DNA from: Leclercia adecarboxylata
GTDB lineage: Bacteria; Pseudomonadota; Gammaproteobacteria; Enterobacterales; Enterobacteriaceae
Reading direction: 5' to 3'
Assembly: GCF_006171285.1 (NCBI RefSeq)
Contig: NZ_CP040889.1
Coordinates: forward strand, 3,348,001 to 3,412,000
Length of the DNA stretch: 64,000 nt
Below, in pieces: positions 28,239-37,134 of the stretch (positions are counted from its first letter, which is position 1; every line of letters begins with the position of its first letter). The notes under the pieces are model-generated. The model was not told where the DNA came from and did not search any database. It saw nothing but the letters and a program-made list of their open reading frames with translations. The position numbers were made by a program, and so were the translations under genes.

Positions 28239-29258
28239 ATGCAGAGATTACAGACGACCAGCCTGCGGGTGACGGAAAATCAGCTATTTATTCTCGACCA
28301 ACAGGCGCTTCCGCAGGAGAAACGCTGGCTGGATGCGACAACGGTAGAGGCGCTGGTGGGGCATATTCACGCCCTGCGCGTGCGGGGCGCGCCGCTGATT
28401 GGGCTGTCTGCCAGCCTGCTGTTAGCCCTGCTGGCGGAGAACGGCCAAAGCCGGGATGAACTGGCGTTGGCGCTGGAGACTCTGCGCGCCTCACGCCCGA
28501 CGGCGGTGAACCTGATGAACAACCTCGACCGCATGAAGCAGGCGCTGTGGCAGGAGGATTTTGTCCCGGCGCTGGTGGCGGAGGCGCTGCGCCTGATCGA
28601 CGAAGATAAGCAGCTCTGCGACGCCATCGCCCGCGCGGGCAGCGAGCTGGTGAAGCCGGGCAGCCGTCTGCTGACCCACTGCAACACCGGCGGGCTGGCA
28701 ACCGCGGGCGTGGGCACGGCGCTGGGGGTGATTGCCCTTGCGCATCAGCAGGGCAACGTCAGTAACGTCTGGGTGGATGAAACCCGTCCGCTGCTGCAGG
28801 GCGGCAGGCTGACGGCCTGGGAGCTCGGCGAGCTGGGCGTGCCGTACAGGCTAATCACCGATTCGATGGCGGCCAGCCTGATGGCCAAAGGGCAGGTAGA
28901 TGCGGTGTGGGTGGGGGCAGATCGCATTGCCGCCAACGGCGATGTGGCGAACAAAATCGGCACCTATTCGCTGGCGGTGTTGGCGAAATTCCACGGCATT
29001 CCGTTTTATGTTGCTGCTCCGCAAACGACGCTCGATCCGAACTGCCCGAACGGGGAGGCGATCCCTATTGAACAGCGTGATGCCCGGGAAGTGACCGGCG
29101 TAGCGGGGAGCTTCGGGGCGGTGCAGTGGGCACCGGTTGATGCAGAGGTGTATAACCCGGCGTTTGACGTTACGCCTGCGGCGCTGATCAGCGGCTGGGT
29201 GCTGGATAGCGGAGTGGTGTGGCCTGAGGATGTGGCGGGCGGGGTGTTTGGGGCATAG
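28239..29258 (+). CDS. mtnA: S-methyl-5-thioribose-1-phosphate isomerase MtnA
   Basis: MtnA isomerises methylthioribose 1-phosphate to methylthioribulose 1-phosphate. The 339-residue protein is of the eIF2B-like isomerase family, with substrate-loop RGAPLIG, catalytic cysteine in [12 protein letters not shown] and catalytic aspartate in [15 protein letters not shown]. The ATG at 28239 is closely preceded by a GAGA-type ribosome site. It is alone on this strand; a long near-perfect palindrome separates it from the convergent mtnD. Confidence 0.96.
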   Translation: MQRLQTTSLRVTENQLFILDQQALPQEKRWLDATTVEALVGHIHALRVRGAPLIGLSASLLLALLAENGQSRDELALALETLRASRPTAVNLMNNLDRMKQALWQEDFVPALVAEALRLIDEDKQLCDAIARAGSELVKPGSRLLTHCNTGGLATAGVGTALGVIALAHQQGNVSNVWVDETRPLLQGGRLTAWELGELGVPYRLITDSMAASLMAKGQVDAVWVGADRIAANGDVANKIGTYSLAVLAKFHGIPFYVAAPQTTLDPNCPNGEAIPIEQRDAREVTGVAGSFGAVQWAPVDAEVYNPAFDVTPAALISGWVLDSGVVWPEDVAGGVFGA

Positions 29259-29271
29259 TGCGGTCTGAGTA

Positions 29272-29350
29272 ATGCCGGGCGGCGCTGCGCTTGCACGGGC
29301 CTACAAAACCTGGTTTTGTAGGCCCGTGCAAGCGCAGCGCCGCCGGGCAT
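29272..29350. repeat. 79-base near-perfect REP-type palindrome between mtnA and mtnD
   Basis: Arms 29272-29310 and 29312-29350 are reverse complements around a single central base (29311), with one mismatched position seen. Each arm ends in the REP-like GCACGGGCCTAC. It lies between convergent genes and would form a very stable hairpin on either strand. Confidence 0.85.
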
Positions 29351-29359
29351 GGCACGTTG

Positions 29360-29902
29360 CTAGGGCAACCTTGGATACGCATCCGCAATGGCGTCGCCCG
29401 TAAACTGCGCCACCCAGCCTTCGGGGTTATCGAAGATGCGAATGGCGGTAAAGTTCGGCTCGGAACCCATATCAAACCAGTGCGGCGTCCCGGCGGGAAC
29501 GGAGATCAGGTCGTTTTTCTCGCATAAAACCTGATAAACCTGGTCGTCAATGTGAAGGCAGAACAGCCCGGCACCTTCCACAAAGAAACGCACTTCATCT
29601 TCGCCGTGGGTGTGTTCATTAAGAAACTTCGCACGCAGGGCCTCTTTTTGCGGGTTATCCGCACGCAGGCTGATCACGTCCCAGCTCTGATAGCCCTTTT
29701 CCGCCACCAGCTTGTCGATGGCGTGCTGGTAAGCATTAATCACCGCCTCTGGCGCCGGATCGCGGCCTAAGTCACGGTCGGCTTCCCAGCGCTCAAAGCG
29801 GACGCCACGGGCGTTAAGCTGTTGTGCGATGGCGTCGGCATCAGTGCTTTGCCACTGCGGCTGGCTGGCTTCTTTATCGGAAAAAATAGTCAATGCGCTC
29901 AT
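29360..29902 (-). CDS. mtnD: Acireductone dioxygenase MtnD
   Basis: Cupin metalloenzyme that oxidises acireductone to 4-methylthio-2-oxobutanoate and formate (iron form) or to methylthiopropionate, CO and formate (nickel form). The 180-residue sequence contains the metal motif [12 protein letters not shown] (His, His, Glu) and a later histidine in [11 protein letters not shown]. Its start overlaps the mtnC stop by four bases (ATGA), so it is the last gene of mtnB-mtnC-mtnD. Which metal form is used cannot be read from the sequence. Confidence 0.96.
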   Translation of the reverse strand: MSALTIFSDKEASQPQWQSTDADAIAQQLNARGVRFERWEADRDLGRDPAPEAVINAYQHAIDKLVAEKGYQSWDVISLRADNPQKEALRAKFLNEHTHGEDEVRFFVEGAGLFCLHIDDQVYQVLCEKNDLISVPAGTPHWFDMGSEPNFTAIRIFDNPEGWVAQFTGDAIADAYPRLP

Positions 29903-30588
29903 GAAGGGATCTGCTCCGGATTGATGTCGTCAAATTGATGCACCTGGTGATGGTGGCTGGCACCGTCATCATCGCCGCGAATCAGCTGCAGGGTACGAAA
30001 GCCGGCCTGTTCAGCGGCGTCCAGCTCCTGGTGAATATCCGACAGGAACAGGATCTGCGAGGGCGCGACGTTAATCTGGGCCGCAATGTTCTGATAAGAC
30101 TGCACCTCGCGCTTGGCACCCACGTGGGTATCAAAGTAGCCGCTGAACAGATGAGTAATATCACCTTCGTCGCTGTAGCCAAATAACAGTTTCTGCGCCG
30201 CCACGGAGCCGGAGGAATAAACATAGAGATCAATACCCTGCGCTTTCCATTTTTCAAGGGAAGGCAGAACGTCCGGATAGAGATGGCCGGTGAAGTCGCC
30301 GTTGAGGTAGCCCTCCTGCCAGATGATCCCCTGCAGCGCTTTCAGCGCCGTGGATTTGCGATCTTCGTCCATAAACGCAAACAGGGTGTCAATCAGTTCG
30401 CGGGTGCTGGCCTGCGGCGCGGCAATCTCTTCACGCAGGTTGTCCAGAATGGTGTTGACCGGCTCGGCATACTGCTGCGCATTAACAAACGCGGCCAGCC
30501 GCTCGCGCGCGTAGGGGAACAGGACATTATGGACAAAACGAATATCGCTGGTGGTGCCTTCAATATCCGTCACAATCGCGCGAATCAT
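29899..30588 (-). CDS. mtnC: Enolase-phosphatase MtnC
   Basis: Bifunctional HAD enzyme that enolises and dephosphorylates diketomethylthiopentyl 1-phosphate to acireductone. The 229-residue protein has the HAD motif [11 protein letters not shown] near residue 5, YVYSSGSV (motif II) and [11 protein letters not shown] with [12 protein letters not shown] (motifs III/IV). The start at 30588 lies in a four-base overlap with the mtnB stop and matches Klebsiella MtnC in length; an 11-residue upstream extension was rejected. Confidence 0.96.
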   Translation of the reverse strand: MIRAIVTDIEGTTSDIRFVHNVLFPYARERLAAFVNAQQYAEPVNTILDNLREEIAAPQASTRELIDTLFAFMDEDRKSTALKALQGIIWQEGYLNGDFTGHLYPDVLPSLEKWKAQGIDLYVYSSGSVAAQKLLFGYSDEGDITHLFSGYFDTHVGAKREVQSYQNIAAQINVAPSQILFLSDIHQELDAAEQAGFRTLQLIRGDDDGASHHHQVHQFDDINPEQIPS

Positions 30589-31199
30589 ACTCTCTCCAGT
30601 TGTCGTAAACGCATCTCGCACTCGAACAGGAATTCGAGGCCTTCAAGATGACGCCGGGCTTCTGCCACGTCGCGTCCCCAGCAGGTTAAGCCATGACCGC
30701 GCAGAAGAAAACCATAATTCAGCGGGCGCTCCCGGGCGTAATGGGCGATACGCGACGCCAGCGCGTCGATATCCTGGTCGTTATCAAAGAGGGCTACCGG
30801 GACGGTATCCAGATGCGTGGTCTGTCCGCTGAGCGATTTTTGCATCTCAAAGCCGCTAATGTGTAGTTCAGGCCCTGTGACCAGTCGTGACAGCACCGTC
30901 GCGTTGACCGTGTGAACGTGCAGCACCGCGTTTGCGTCCGGGAAGAGGCGATAGACCAGAGTATGCAGACCGGTTTCGGCGGAGGGTTTTCGCCCGGAGG
31001 GGGCGCGGTTGGTGGCAATTTCAACCTGCAGGAAATCAGCGGTCGTCAGGCTGCCTTTGTCTTTACCGGATTCGCTGAGCCAGCACCAGGTGTCGTCCTG
31101 GCGTATGGACATATTGCCGCCGGTGGCGGGGGCCCAGCCTTTTGCGCCGATCCAGTGGCAGGCTTCGACCAGGGCGGTGAGTTGCAGGTTGTCTGTCAT
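30585..31199 (-). CDS. mtnB: Methylthioribulose-1-phosphate dehydratase MtnB
   Basis: Class II aldolase family dehydratase acting on methylthioribulose 1-phosphate. The 204-residue protein has zinc ligands in [10 protein letters not shown] and in [11 protein letters not shown], and the N-terminal [13 protein letters not shown] substrate loop. The start at 31199 (MTDNLQ) agrees with the family N-terminus; the longer frame reaches into the promoter. It is the first gene of mtnBCD and lies 42 bases downstream of two MetJ boxes shared with divergent mtnE. Confidence 0.96.
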   Translation of the reverse strand: MTDNLQLTALVEACHWIGAKGWAPATGGNMSIRQDDTWCWLSESGKDKGSLTTADFLQVEIATNRAPSGRKPSAETGLHTLVYRLFPDANAVLHVHTVNATVLSRLVTGPELHISGFEMQKSLSGQTTHLDTVPVALFDNDQDIDALASRIAHYARERPLNYGFLLRGHGLTCWGRDVAEARRHLEGLEFLFECEMRLRQLERV

Positions 31200-31240
31200 C
31201 TTCCTTCTTACCTCTTCGGCCAGGAATATCATTATGGTTT

Positions 31241-31256
31241 AGACGTCTAAGCGTCT
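31241..31256. promoter_or_regulatory. MetJ operator (two tandem boxes) between mtnB and mtnE
   Basis: A perfect AGACGTCT (31241-31248) is followed directly by AAGCGTCT (31249-31256, 6 of 8). The site can serve mtnBCD on the minus strand and mtnE on the plus strand, putting both under S-adenosylmethionine-dependent MetJ repression. Confidence 0.9.
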
Positions 31257-31323
31257 TGATTGCCAAATACTAGCATCGTGTTATAGTGGCAGCAACATTT
31301 GTGTTACATACAGGCCCGTCGAA

Positions 31324-32484
31324 ATGAGTAATAACCCACTGATTCCACAGAGCAAACTCCCCGGTCTCGGCACCACCATCTTTACGCAGATGAGCGCTCT
31401 GGCGCAGCAGTTTAACGCCATCAATCTGTCGCAAGGTTTTCCCGATTTCGATGGGCCAGAGTATCTCCAGCAACGGCTGGCTTACCATGTGGCGAACGGC
31501 GCAAACCAGTATGCGCCGATGACCGGCGTGCAGCCTCTGCGTGAGGCGATTGCCGACAAAACCGCGGAGCTGTATGGCTACAAACCGGATGCCAACAGCG
31601 ACATCACCGTCACCGCTGGCGCAACCGAAGCCCTGTACGCCGCCATTACGGCGCTGGTGCGCTCGGGCGATGAGGTGATCTGCTTTGAACCCAGCTACGA
31701 CAGCTATGCCCCGGCGATTGAGCTGTCGGGTGGCGTAGTGAAACGTGTGGCGCTGCAGCCGCCGCATTTCCGCCCGGACTGGCAGGCCTTTGCAGCGCTG
31801 CTTGGCGAGAAAACCCGGCTGGTGATCCTCAACACCCCGCATAATCCGTCGGCAACCGTCTGGCAGCAGGCTGATTTCGCCGCCCTCTGGCAGGCCATTG
31901 CGGAGCGTGAAATTTATGTCCTGAGCGATGAAGTGTATGAGCACATCTGCTTTGCCGACGCGGGGCATGCCAGCGTGCTGGCCCATCCGCAGCTGCGGGA
32001 GCGGGCCGTAGCTGTGTCATCGTTTGGCAAAACCTTTCACATGACCGGCTGGAAAGTGGGGTACTGCGTGGCGCCTGCGGCCATCAGCGCCGAGTTGCGC
32101 AAGGTGCATCAGTTTCTGACGTTCGCCGTCAATACCCCGGCCCAGCTGGCCATTGCTGATATGCTGCGCAACCAGCCGGAACATTACCGCGAGCTGCCGG
32201 ACTTCTATCGTGCACGCCGGGATCGCTTTATCGACGCACTGAGCGACAGTCGTCTGGAGATCCTGCCCTGTGAAGGCACCTACTTCCTGCTGGCGGACTA
32301 CAGCGCGATTTCCGATCTGGACGACGTCAGTTTTTGCCAGTGGTTAACCAAAGAGGTGGGGGTAGCGGCGATCCCGTTATCGGTGTTCTGTGCCGATCCG
32401 TTCCCGCACAAGCTGATTCGCCTCTGCTTTGCCAAGCAGGAAGCCACGCTGCTGGCGGCGGCGGAGCGGTTAAACGCGCTTTAA
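31324..32484 (+). CDS. ybdL: Methionine aminotransferase YbdL (MtnE role)
   Basis: PLP-dependent class I aminotransferase, 386 residues as in E. coli YbdL. The pyridoxal lysine is in SSFGKTFHMTGWKVGY; the ring-binding aspartate/tyrosine segment is VLSDEVYEHICF and the arginine is in LIRLCFAK. It transaminates 4-methylthio-2-oxobutanoate to methionine, the last salvage step, so with MtnK, A, B, C and D the set is complete from methylthioribose to methionine. It is divergent from mtnB with a shared MetJ operator. Confidence 0.95.
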   Translation: MSNNPLIPQSKLPGLGTTIFTQMSALAQQFNAINLSQGFPDFDGPEYLQQRLAYHVANGANQYAPMTGVQPLREAIADKTAELYGYKPDANSDITVTAGATEALYAAITALVRSGDEVICFEPSYDSYAPAIELSGGVVKRVALQPPHFRPDWQAFAALLGEKTRLVILNTPHNPSATVWQQADFAALWQAIAEREIYVLSDEVYEHICFADAGHASVLAHPQLRERAVAVSSFGKTFHMTGWKVGYCVAPAAISAELRKVHQFLTFAVNTPAQLAIADMLRNQPEHYRELPDFYRARRDRFIDALSDSRLEILPCEGTYFLLADYSAISDLDDVSFCQWLTKEVGVAAIPLSVFCADPFPHKLIRLCFAKQEATLLAAAERLNAL

Positions 32485-32498
32485 AAACAGGATGGGAG

Positions 32499-32542
32499 GC
32501 TGAACATTCAGGTTGTTATTTACTTCAACCGGAATGTTCAGC
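32499..32542. terminator. Bidirectional terminator between ybdL and ybdO
   Basis: Arms 32499-32515 and 32526-32542 (GCTGAACATTC...GAATGTTCAGC) pair over 17 positions with one mismatch around a ten-base loop. The hairpin lies between convergent genes, with AT-rich flanks on both sides. Confidence 0.75.
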
Positions 32543-32548
32543 AATTAT

Positions 32549-33445
32549 TTAATTTATTACCGACTTTATAAACTGGGCAAAGATATCGCTATTAAGCGCC
32601 GTTTTGTTATAGAGCATGTATAAATTTGCGGTAGGCAGTTCAATCGGCGTATCGAATTTCCGGATATTCATCGTATGACGGTATTGCTCATAGGTGCTTT
32701 CCGGCAATATTCCAATTAAATTTGACGAACTTATTATCGATATTAAGGAAATAAAGGAGTCGCTGCGAAATGCAATGCTTCTGTTCGGCATGACCCGGTC
32801 AGCAATCGCATGAAATTCTCTTACCCCTGGTTTATCGCTGATCAGCTGGGTGAACTTTTCATTTTGCATCTCCTCAATCGTTGCGCTCTCGCCAAGGCGC
32901 GGGTGATCGTTGCGACACACATAGATAAATTTCATCGTCTTAAAATGGGTGCAAACAACCGAGTGATTTTCTATTGGGGTGAAGTTAAATATCAGGTCTG
33001 CTTTTCTGTAGGCCAGTAAATCTTCAGCGCTTTCTCCTGATAACAACACATCCTGCAACTCAACGGTATAGTTGTACTCTTCCATCAGCGAAAGTACCGG
33101 GTTCAGTATGTTATGCGGCGTCAGGATCTGCGGGCAAAAGATATGAATCTTCTTTTTCAGCCCGGGCATGTTCATCATGTTAATGGTCTGCTCAATCTGG
33201 TTGAGGTTTTGCTCCAGATGCAAATGCAGATTGATACCTACCGTGGTAGGCGTAATGCCTTTACCTGACCGGATGAACAGCGGATCGTTAATCTGATTAC
33301 GCAGTCGTTGTAACGACTGGCTGACGGCAGAAGGGGTGATAAAAAGCGTTTCTGCTGCCTTGCTGATACTCAGGTGCTGATAGATGCACTCAAATATAAC
33401 CAACAGATTAAGGTCAAACTTTTTAAGATCGTAGAGATTAGCCAT
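32549..33445 (-). CDS. ybdO: LysR-type regulator YbdO
   Basis: 298-residue LysR family regulator. The N-terminal helix-turn-helix (ISKAAETLFITPSAVSQSLQRLR, about residues 27-49) is nearly identical to E. coli YbdO (300 residues). The effector domain is more diverged and is followed by a typical C-terminal part. DNA is AT-richer than the neighbours. In E. coli it lies between ybdN and dsbG, both missing here. Targets and effector are not known from the sequence. Confidence 0.92.
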   Translation of the reverse strand: MANLYDLKKFDLNLLVIFECIYQHLSISKAAETLFITPSAVSQSLQRLRNQINDPLFIRSGKGITPTTVGINLHLHLEQNLNQIEQTINMMNMPGLKKKIHIFCPQILTPHNILNPVLSLMEEYNYTVELQDVLLSGESAEDLLAYRKADLIFNFTPIENHSVVCTHFKTMKFIYVCRNDHPRLGESATIEEMQNEKFTQLISDKPGVREFHAIADRVMPNRSIAFRSDSFISLISIISSSNLIGILPESTYEQYRHTMNIRKFDTPIELPTANLYMLYNKTALNSDIFAQFIKSVIN

Positions 33446-33807
33446 GTTTCATCCTGAGTAGACTTTTTGTTACTGCGGTTATATACACAATGATTATAGA
33501 AGTTAGTTAGCCATTCACCATCCATTTGATCGGATAACTTAACTGAATTTAAATTCTGACTTAATATATCATGGCTGTAGATTAATGAAATAAAGGCTAC
33601 GCATTTATTGGAATAAATTTATCTGCGAAACGCTGGCGGAAGTATTGAATTTCTCCCACCCGCCTGGTATTAACGCGATCCCATCATAGTGTTCGATGGT
33701 TCTTTATCGGCAAGTCCGACCACCTGCTGTCATTCCTGCTGAACGATCATGTAACAGATTGCCGGGCGAACGTCTGAATTCTTTATAAAACAACGGCAAA
33801 GCTGTGA

Positions 33808-33844
33808 TTAGATAAAACCTATCGCAGCCATAGATATTACAACG
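33808..33844. promoter_or_regulatory. OxyR binding site upstream of ahpC
   Basis: The sequence reads TTAG-N7-CTAT-N7-ATAG-N7-AACG, against the OxyR pattern ATAG-N7-CTAT-N7-ATAG-N7-CTAT. Two quarter-sites are perfect, one has one mismatch and the last is poor. The inner T and A positions of the first two seven-base spacers also fit. OxyR activates ahpCF on peroxide stress in E. coli. Confidence 0.85.
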
Positions 33845-33854
33845 GCTTTGCCAA

Positions 33855-33883
33855 TTGCCCTTTGGTGGGGTGGGTGGTGTAAT
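33855..33883 (+). promoter_or_regulatory. Candidate OxyR-activated promoter
   Basis: The -35 TTGCCC (33855-33860) and -10 TGTAAT (33878-33883) are separated by 17 bases. The -35 begins 11 bases after the OxyR site, a normal place for activation. The transcript would start near 33890. Confidence 0.55.
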
Positions 33884-33889
33884 CCACTT

Positions 33890-34004
33890 CGCTGTTACGA
33901 CCTTGCTAAAGGTGATGTAGAGCGCAACACATCGCCAGCTTTGGCTGGCACCGAAGAGCCCCTGGGTTAGTCGGGTATCAGGGCCGCCGTCAGGCGGCCT
34001 TTTT
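33890..34004 (+). promoter_or_regulatory. Structured leader or small RNA upstream of ahpC
   Basis: Between the predicted start and the terminator lie two further hairpins: GGTGATGT paired with ACATCGCC (about 33911-33936) and GCCAGC with GCTGGC (about 33935-33950). A GC-rich terminator follows. RNA starting at the OxyR-linked promoter would give a short transcript of about 115 bases or, on read-through, a 240-base ahpC leader. No known riboswitch class was recognised. Confidence 0.35.
33982..34004 (+). terminator. Intrinsic terminator inside the ahpC leader
   Basis: Perfect 7-bp stem GGCCGCC / GGCGGCC (33982-33988 and 33993-33999) with loop GTCA, followed by TTTTT. It points toward ahpC and lies 130 bases before its start codon. 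Confidence 0.8.
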
Positions 34005-34133
34005 ACTTTGGTCCATCAGGGTTTCGTAAAACGTTGTTAGGTATTGCTGATTGATTTGATACGGCAAACGCATTAGCCGGTTTGCTTAAAGTTGGTTACC
34101 TTAGCTCTCAACGAAAACACGGAGGAAGTACAG

Positions 34134-34697
34134 ATGTCTTTAATCAACACCAAAATTAAACCTTTCAAAAACCAGGCGTTCAAAAACGGTGATTTCGTAG
34201 AAATCACTGAGAAAGACACCGAAGGCCGCTGGAGCGTGTTCTTCTTCTATCCAGCAGACTTCACTTTCGTTTGCCCGACCGAACTGGGTGACGTTGCAGA
34301 TCACTACGAAGAACTGCAGAAGCTGGGCGTGGACGTTTACTCTGTCTCTACCGACACCCACTTCACCCACAAAGCATGGCACAGCAGCTCAGAAACCATC
34401 GCGAAAATTAAATACGCGATGATCGGTGACCCGACTGGCGCCCTGACCCGTAACTTTGAAAACATGCGTGAAGACGAAGGTCTGGCCGATCGTGGCACCT
34501 TTATCGTTGACCCGCAGGGCATTATCCAGGCCATCGAAGTTACCGCTGAAGGTATTGGCCGTGACGCATCCGACCTGCTGCGCAAAATCAAAGCGGCTCA
34601 GTACGTTGCTTCTCACCCAGGCGAAGTATGCCCGGCGAAATGGAAAGAAGGCGACGCGACTCTGGCTCCATCCCTGGACCTGGTTGGCAAGATCTAA
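34134..34697 (+). CDS. ahpC: Alkyl hydroperoxide reductase peroxidase subunit AhpC
   Basis: Typical 2-Cys peroxiredoxin that reduces H2O2, organic peroxides and peroxynitrite in the cytoplasm and is recycled by AhpF. The 187-residue protein equals E. coli in length; the peroxidatic Cys47 is in FVCPTE and the resolving Cys166 in GEVCPAKW. The start at 34134 follows a strong GGAGGAAG; the longer frame from 34092 was rejected. It is the first gene of ahpCF, downstream of the OxyR site. Confidence 0.98.
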   Translation: MSLINTKIKPFKNQAFKNGDFVEITEKDTEGRWSVFFFYPADFTFVCPTELGDVADHYEELQKLGVDVYSVSTDTHFTHKAWHSSSETIAKIKYAMIGDPTGALTRNFENMREDEGLADRGTFIVDPQGIIQAIEVTAEGIGRDASDLLRKIKAAQYVASHPGEVCPAKWKEGDATLAPSLDLVGKI

Positions 34698-34706
34698 ATC
34701 TGTAAA

Positions 34707-34737
34707 GCCCGGCGGCGCTGCGCTTGCACGGGCCTAC
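34707..34737. repeat. Single REP-like unit after ahpC
   Basis: The sequence GCCCGGCGGCGCTGCGCTTG followed by CACGGGCCTAC is the same REP variant as in the mtnA-mtnD palindrome. Confidence 0.65.
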
Positions 34738-34749
34738 CGATTCGCTTTT

Positions 34750-34770
34750 AACGGGTGCGTCGCACCCGTT
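34750..34770 (+). terminator. Hairpin between ahpC and ahpF (partial attenuator)
   Basis: The perfect inverted repeat AACGGGTGCG / CGCACCCGTT is followed by ATTCCC rather than a T-run. It is likely to stabilise the ahpC message or reduce ahpF expression rather than stop transcription fully. Confidence 0.5.
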
Positions 34771-34858
34771 ATTCCCTCAACACCATGATGCAAGTTGCAT
34801 TCAGGCAGCCCGGATAAGGCCGCTTGCATGATGATGTTTTTTAAGCAGGAGATGAATA

Positions 34859-36424
34859 ATGCTCGACACAAATATGAAAACCCAGCTCAAAGCCTACCTT
34901 GAGAAGCTGACCAAACCTGTTGAGCTGATTGCCACGCTGGATGACAGCGCTAAATCGGCAGAAATCAAGGAACTGCTGGCGGAAATCGCCGACCTGTCTG
35001 AAAAGGTCACTTTCAAGGAAGATAACGGTCTTGCCGTGCGCAAACCCTCTTTCCTGATCACTAACCCAGGCTCCACTCAGGGTCCGCGCTTTGCCGGTTC
35101 CCCGCTGGGCCACGAATTTACCTCACTGGTGCTGGCACTGCTGTGGACCGGTGGCCATCCGTCGAAGGAGACGCAGGAAATGCTTGCGCAGATCCGCGAC
35201 CTGGACGGGGATTTTGAGTTCGAAACCTACTACTCGCTCTCATGCCATAACTGCCCGGACGTGGTGCAGGCGCTGAACCTGATGGCGGTACTGAACCCGC
35301 GCATCAAACACACCGCTATCGACGGCGGCGTGTTCCAGAACGAAATCACCGATCGCAACGTGATGGGCGTTCCGGCGGTCTTTGTGAACGGTAAAGAGTT
35401 TGGTCAGGGTCGTATGACGCTGGCAGAAATCGTCGCCAAAGTGGATACCGGCGCAGAAAAACGTGCCGCAGAAGAGCTGAACAAGCGTGATGCCTATGAC
35501 GTGCTGATCGTCGGTTCTGGTCCTGCGGGGGCGGCGGCTGCGGTTTACTCCGCCCGTAAAGGTATTCGCACCGGTCTGATGGGCGAGCGCTTTGGCGGTC
35601 AGGTACTGGATACGGTGGACATTGAAAACTACATCTCCGTACCGAAAACCGAAGGCCAGAAACTGGCTGGCGCCCTGAAAGCGCACGTCAGCGAATATGA
35701 AGTGGATGTGATCGACAGCCAGAGCGCCAGCAAACTGGTGCCTGCGGCGCAGGAAGGCGGCTTCCATCAGGTTGAAACCGCGTCTGGCGCAGTGCTGAAA
35801 GCGCGCAGCGTGATCATTGCCACCGGCGCCAAATGGCGCAATATGAACGTGCCTGGTGAAGATCAGTATCGCACCAAAGGGGTGACCTACTGCCCGCACT
35901 GCGACGGCCCGCTGTTTAAAGGCAAGCGCGTGGCGGTCATCGGTGGGGGCAACTCGGGTGTGGAAGCGGCTATCGACCTCGCCGGTATCGTTGAGCACGT
36001 CACGCTGCTGGAGTTTGCGCCGGAGATGAAGGCCGATCGGGTCCTGCAGGATAAAGTACGCAGCCTGAAGAACGTCGATATCATCCTGAACGCGCAGACG
36101 ACCGAAGTGAAAGGCGACGGCAGCAAAGTGACCGGGCTTGAGTACCGCGACCGCGTGAGCGGCGATGTGCACAGTGTGCCACTGGCCGGGATCTTCGTAC
36201 AGATTGGTCTGCTGCCAAACACCACCTGGCTGGAAGGCGCGATTGAGCGCAACCGCATGGGCGAGATCATCATTGATGCCAAATGTGAAACCAGCGTGAA
36301 GGGCGTATTTGCGGCGGGCGACTGCACCACCGTGCCGTACAAACAAATTATCATCGCTACCGGCGAAGGGGCGAAAGCGTCACTGAGCGCCTTTGATCAT
36401 CTGATTCGTACCAAAACAGCATAA
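34859..36424 (+). CDS. ahpF: Alkyl hydroperoxide reductase flavoprotein AhpF
   Basis: NADH:AhpC disulfide reductase, 521 residues as in E. coli. The N-terminal thioredoxin-like domain has the active CHNC (Cys129, Cys132). The C-terminal thioredoxin-reductase-like part has the FAD site [17 protein letters not shown], the NAD site [15 protein letters not shown] and the redox pair YCPHCDGP near residue 345. AGGAG precedes the start. It is second in ahpCF; a strong terminator follows. Confidence 0.98.
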   Translation: MLDTNMKTQLKAYLEKLTKPVELIATLDDSAKSAEIKELLAEIADLSEKVTFKEDNGLAVRKPSFLITNPGSTQGPRFAGSPLGHEFTSLVLALLWTGGHPSKETQEMLAQIRDLDGDFEFETYYSLSCHNCPDVVQALNLMAVLNPRIKHTAIDGGVFQNEITDRNVMGVPAVFVNGKEFGQGRMTLAEIVAKVDTGAEKRAAEELNKRDAYDVLIVGSGPAGAAAAVYSARKGIRTGLMGERFGGQVLDTVDIENYISVPKTEGQKLAGALKAHVSEYEVDVIDSQSASKLVPAAQEGGFHQVETASGAVLKARSVIIATGAKWRNMNVPGEDQYRTKGVTYCPHCDGPLFKGKRVAVIGGGNSGVEAAIDLAGIVEHVTLLEFAPEMKADRVLQDKVRSLKNVDIILNAQTTEVKGDGSKVTGLEYRDRVSGDVHSVPLAGIFVQIGLLPNTTWLEGAIERNRMGEIIIDAKCETSVKGVFAAGDCTTVPYKQIIIATGEGAKASLSAFDHLIRTKTA

Positions 36425-36451
36425 GAACGTAAGACAACACCTGCAATGTGA

Positions 36452-36484
36452 AGAGGCTACCCTGGGGTAGCCTCTTTTTTTTTA
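36452..36484. terminator. Terminator between ahpF and uspG
   Basis: The 10-bp perfect stem AGAGGCTACC / GGTAGCCTCT (36452-36461, 36466-36475) with loop CTGG is followed by a run of nine or more T. Confidence 0.92.
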
Positions 36485-36910
36485 TCTCACCACCAGCACC
36501 GGAATGTAGGCGTGGCGGATGACGTTAGAGGCGTTCGAGCCCAGCAGATGGGTGGAGATGGACGGGTTACGTGACCCGATCACCACGATATCGGCTTTCA
36601 GCTCGCTGGCCACCTCGTTGACCACGTCGCGCACGTTACCAAAACAGACATGGGTGCGGATCCGTGAGGGATCGATGCTGAAATGGCTGACCATGGTCTG
36701 CAGCCGGGTCTTCGCTTCCTGCTCGATATGTTCTTCGAAGCGGCGCATATCGGCGGCGAAGCGATGCAACCCGAAGGTGGCAGAGCCCGGTAATACATGC
36801 AGTAAGTGAATAATGCCATCCTGCTGCGCGAGGAATTCAGCGTGGCGAATCGCCTTGTCGCTCAACTCCATCTCAAAAACATCCACCGGCATAATAATCG
36901 TCTGGTACAT
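36482..36910 (-). CDS. uspG: Universal stress protein UspG
   Basis: 142-residue universal stress protein of the UspFG class, cytoplasmic. The nucleotide-binding pattern is visible: N-terminal TIIMPVDVF and C-terminal [32 protein letters not shown], with the G-x2-G-x9-G(S/T)-like loop. Length and sequence match E. coli UspG. It is convergent with ahpF across the shared terminator and divergent from ybdR. Confidence 0.96.
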   Translation of the reverse strand: MYQTIIMPVDVFEMELSDKAIRHAEFLAQQDGIIHLLHVLPGSATFGLHRFAADMRRFEEHIEQEAKTRLQTMVSHFSIDPSRIRTHVCFGNVRDVVNEVASELKADIVVIGSRNPSISTHLLGSNASNVIRHAYIPVLVVR

Positions 36911-37134
36911 ACCCGTTTCTCCCTGTTATTTACGCTTAATCCATTCAAACACAAAATATAAATAGATTCTGATACCTCGGTGACACTTTTTAATATCGCT
37001 TCGTTTGCTGGCGTTTTGCCGCATCGCTTCCTTGCCAGGATTATTCCCAAAGCCGCCCATTTCCCCTGTATATCCCCGGCGATAGCTACCCTTTGAAGGT
37101 AAACCCGTCTTTTTTCTCTGAAACCGGAGGTCAA

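Larger units (their letters stand above)
33446..34133. other. 688-base intergenic region ybdO-ahpC
   Basis: The ybdO-proximal half (33446-33780) is AT-rich and shows no recognisable gene; it should hold the ybdO promoter. From about 33808 onward come an OxyR site, a promoter, a structured leader, an intrinsic terminator and the ahpC ribosome site (annotated separately). dsbG, which faces ahpC here in E. coli, is absent, and no remnant of it could be read. Confidence 0.7.
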
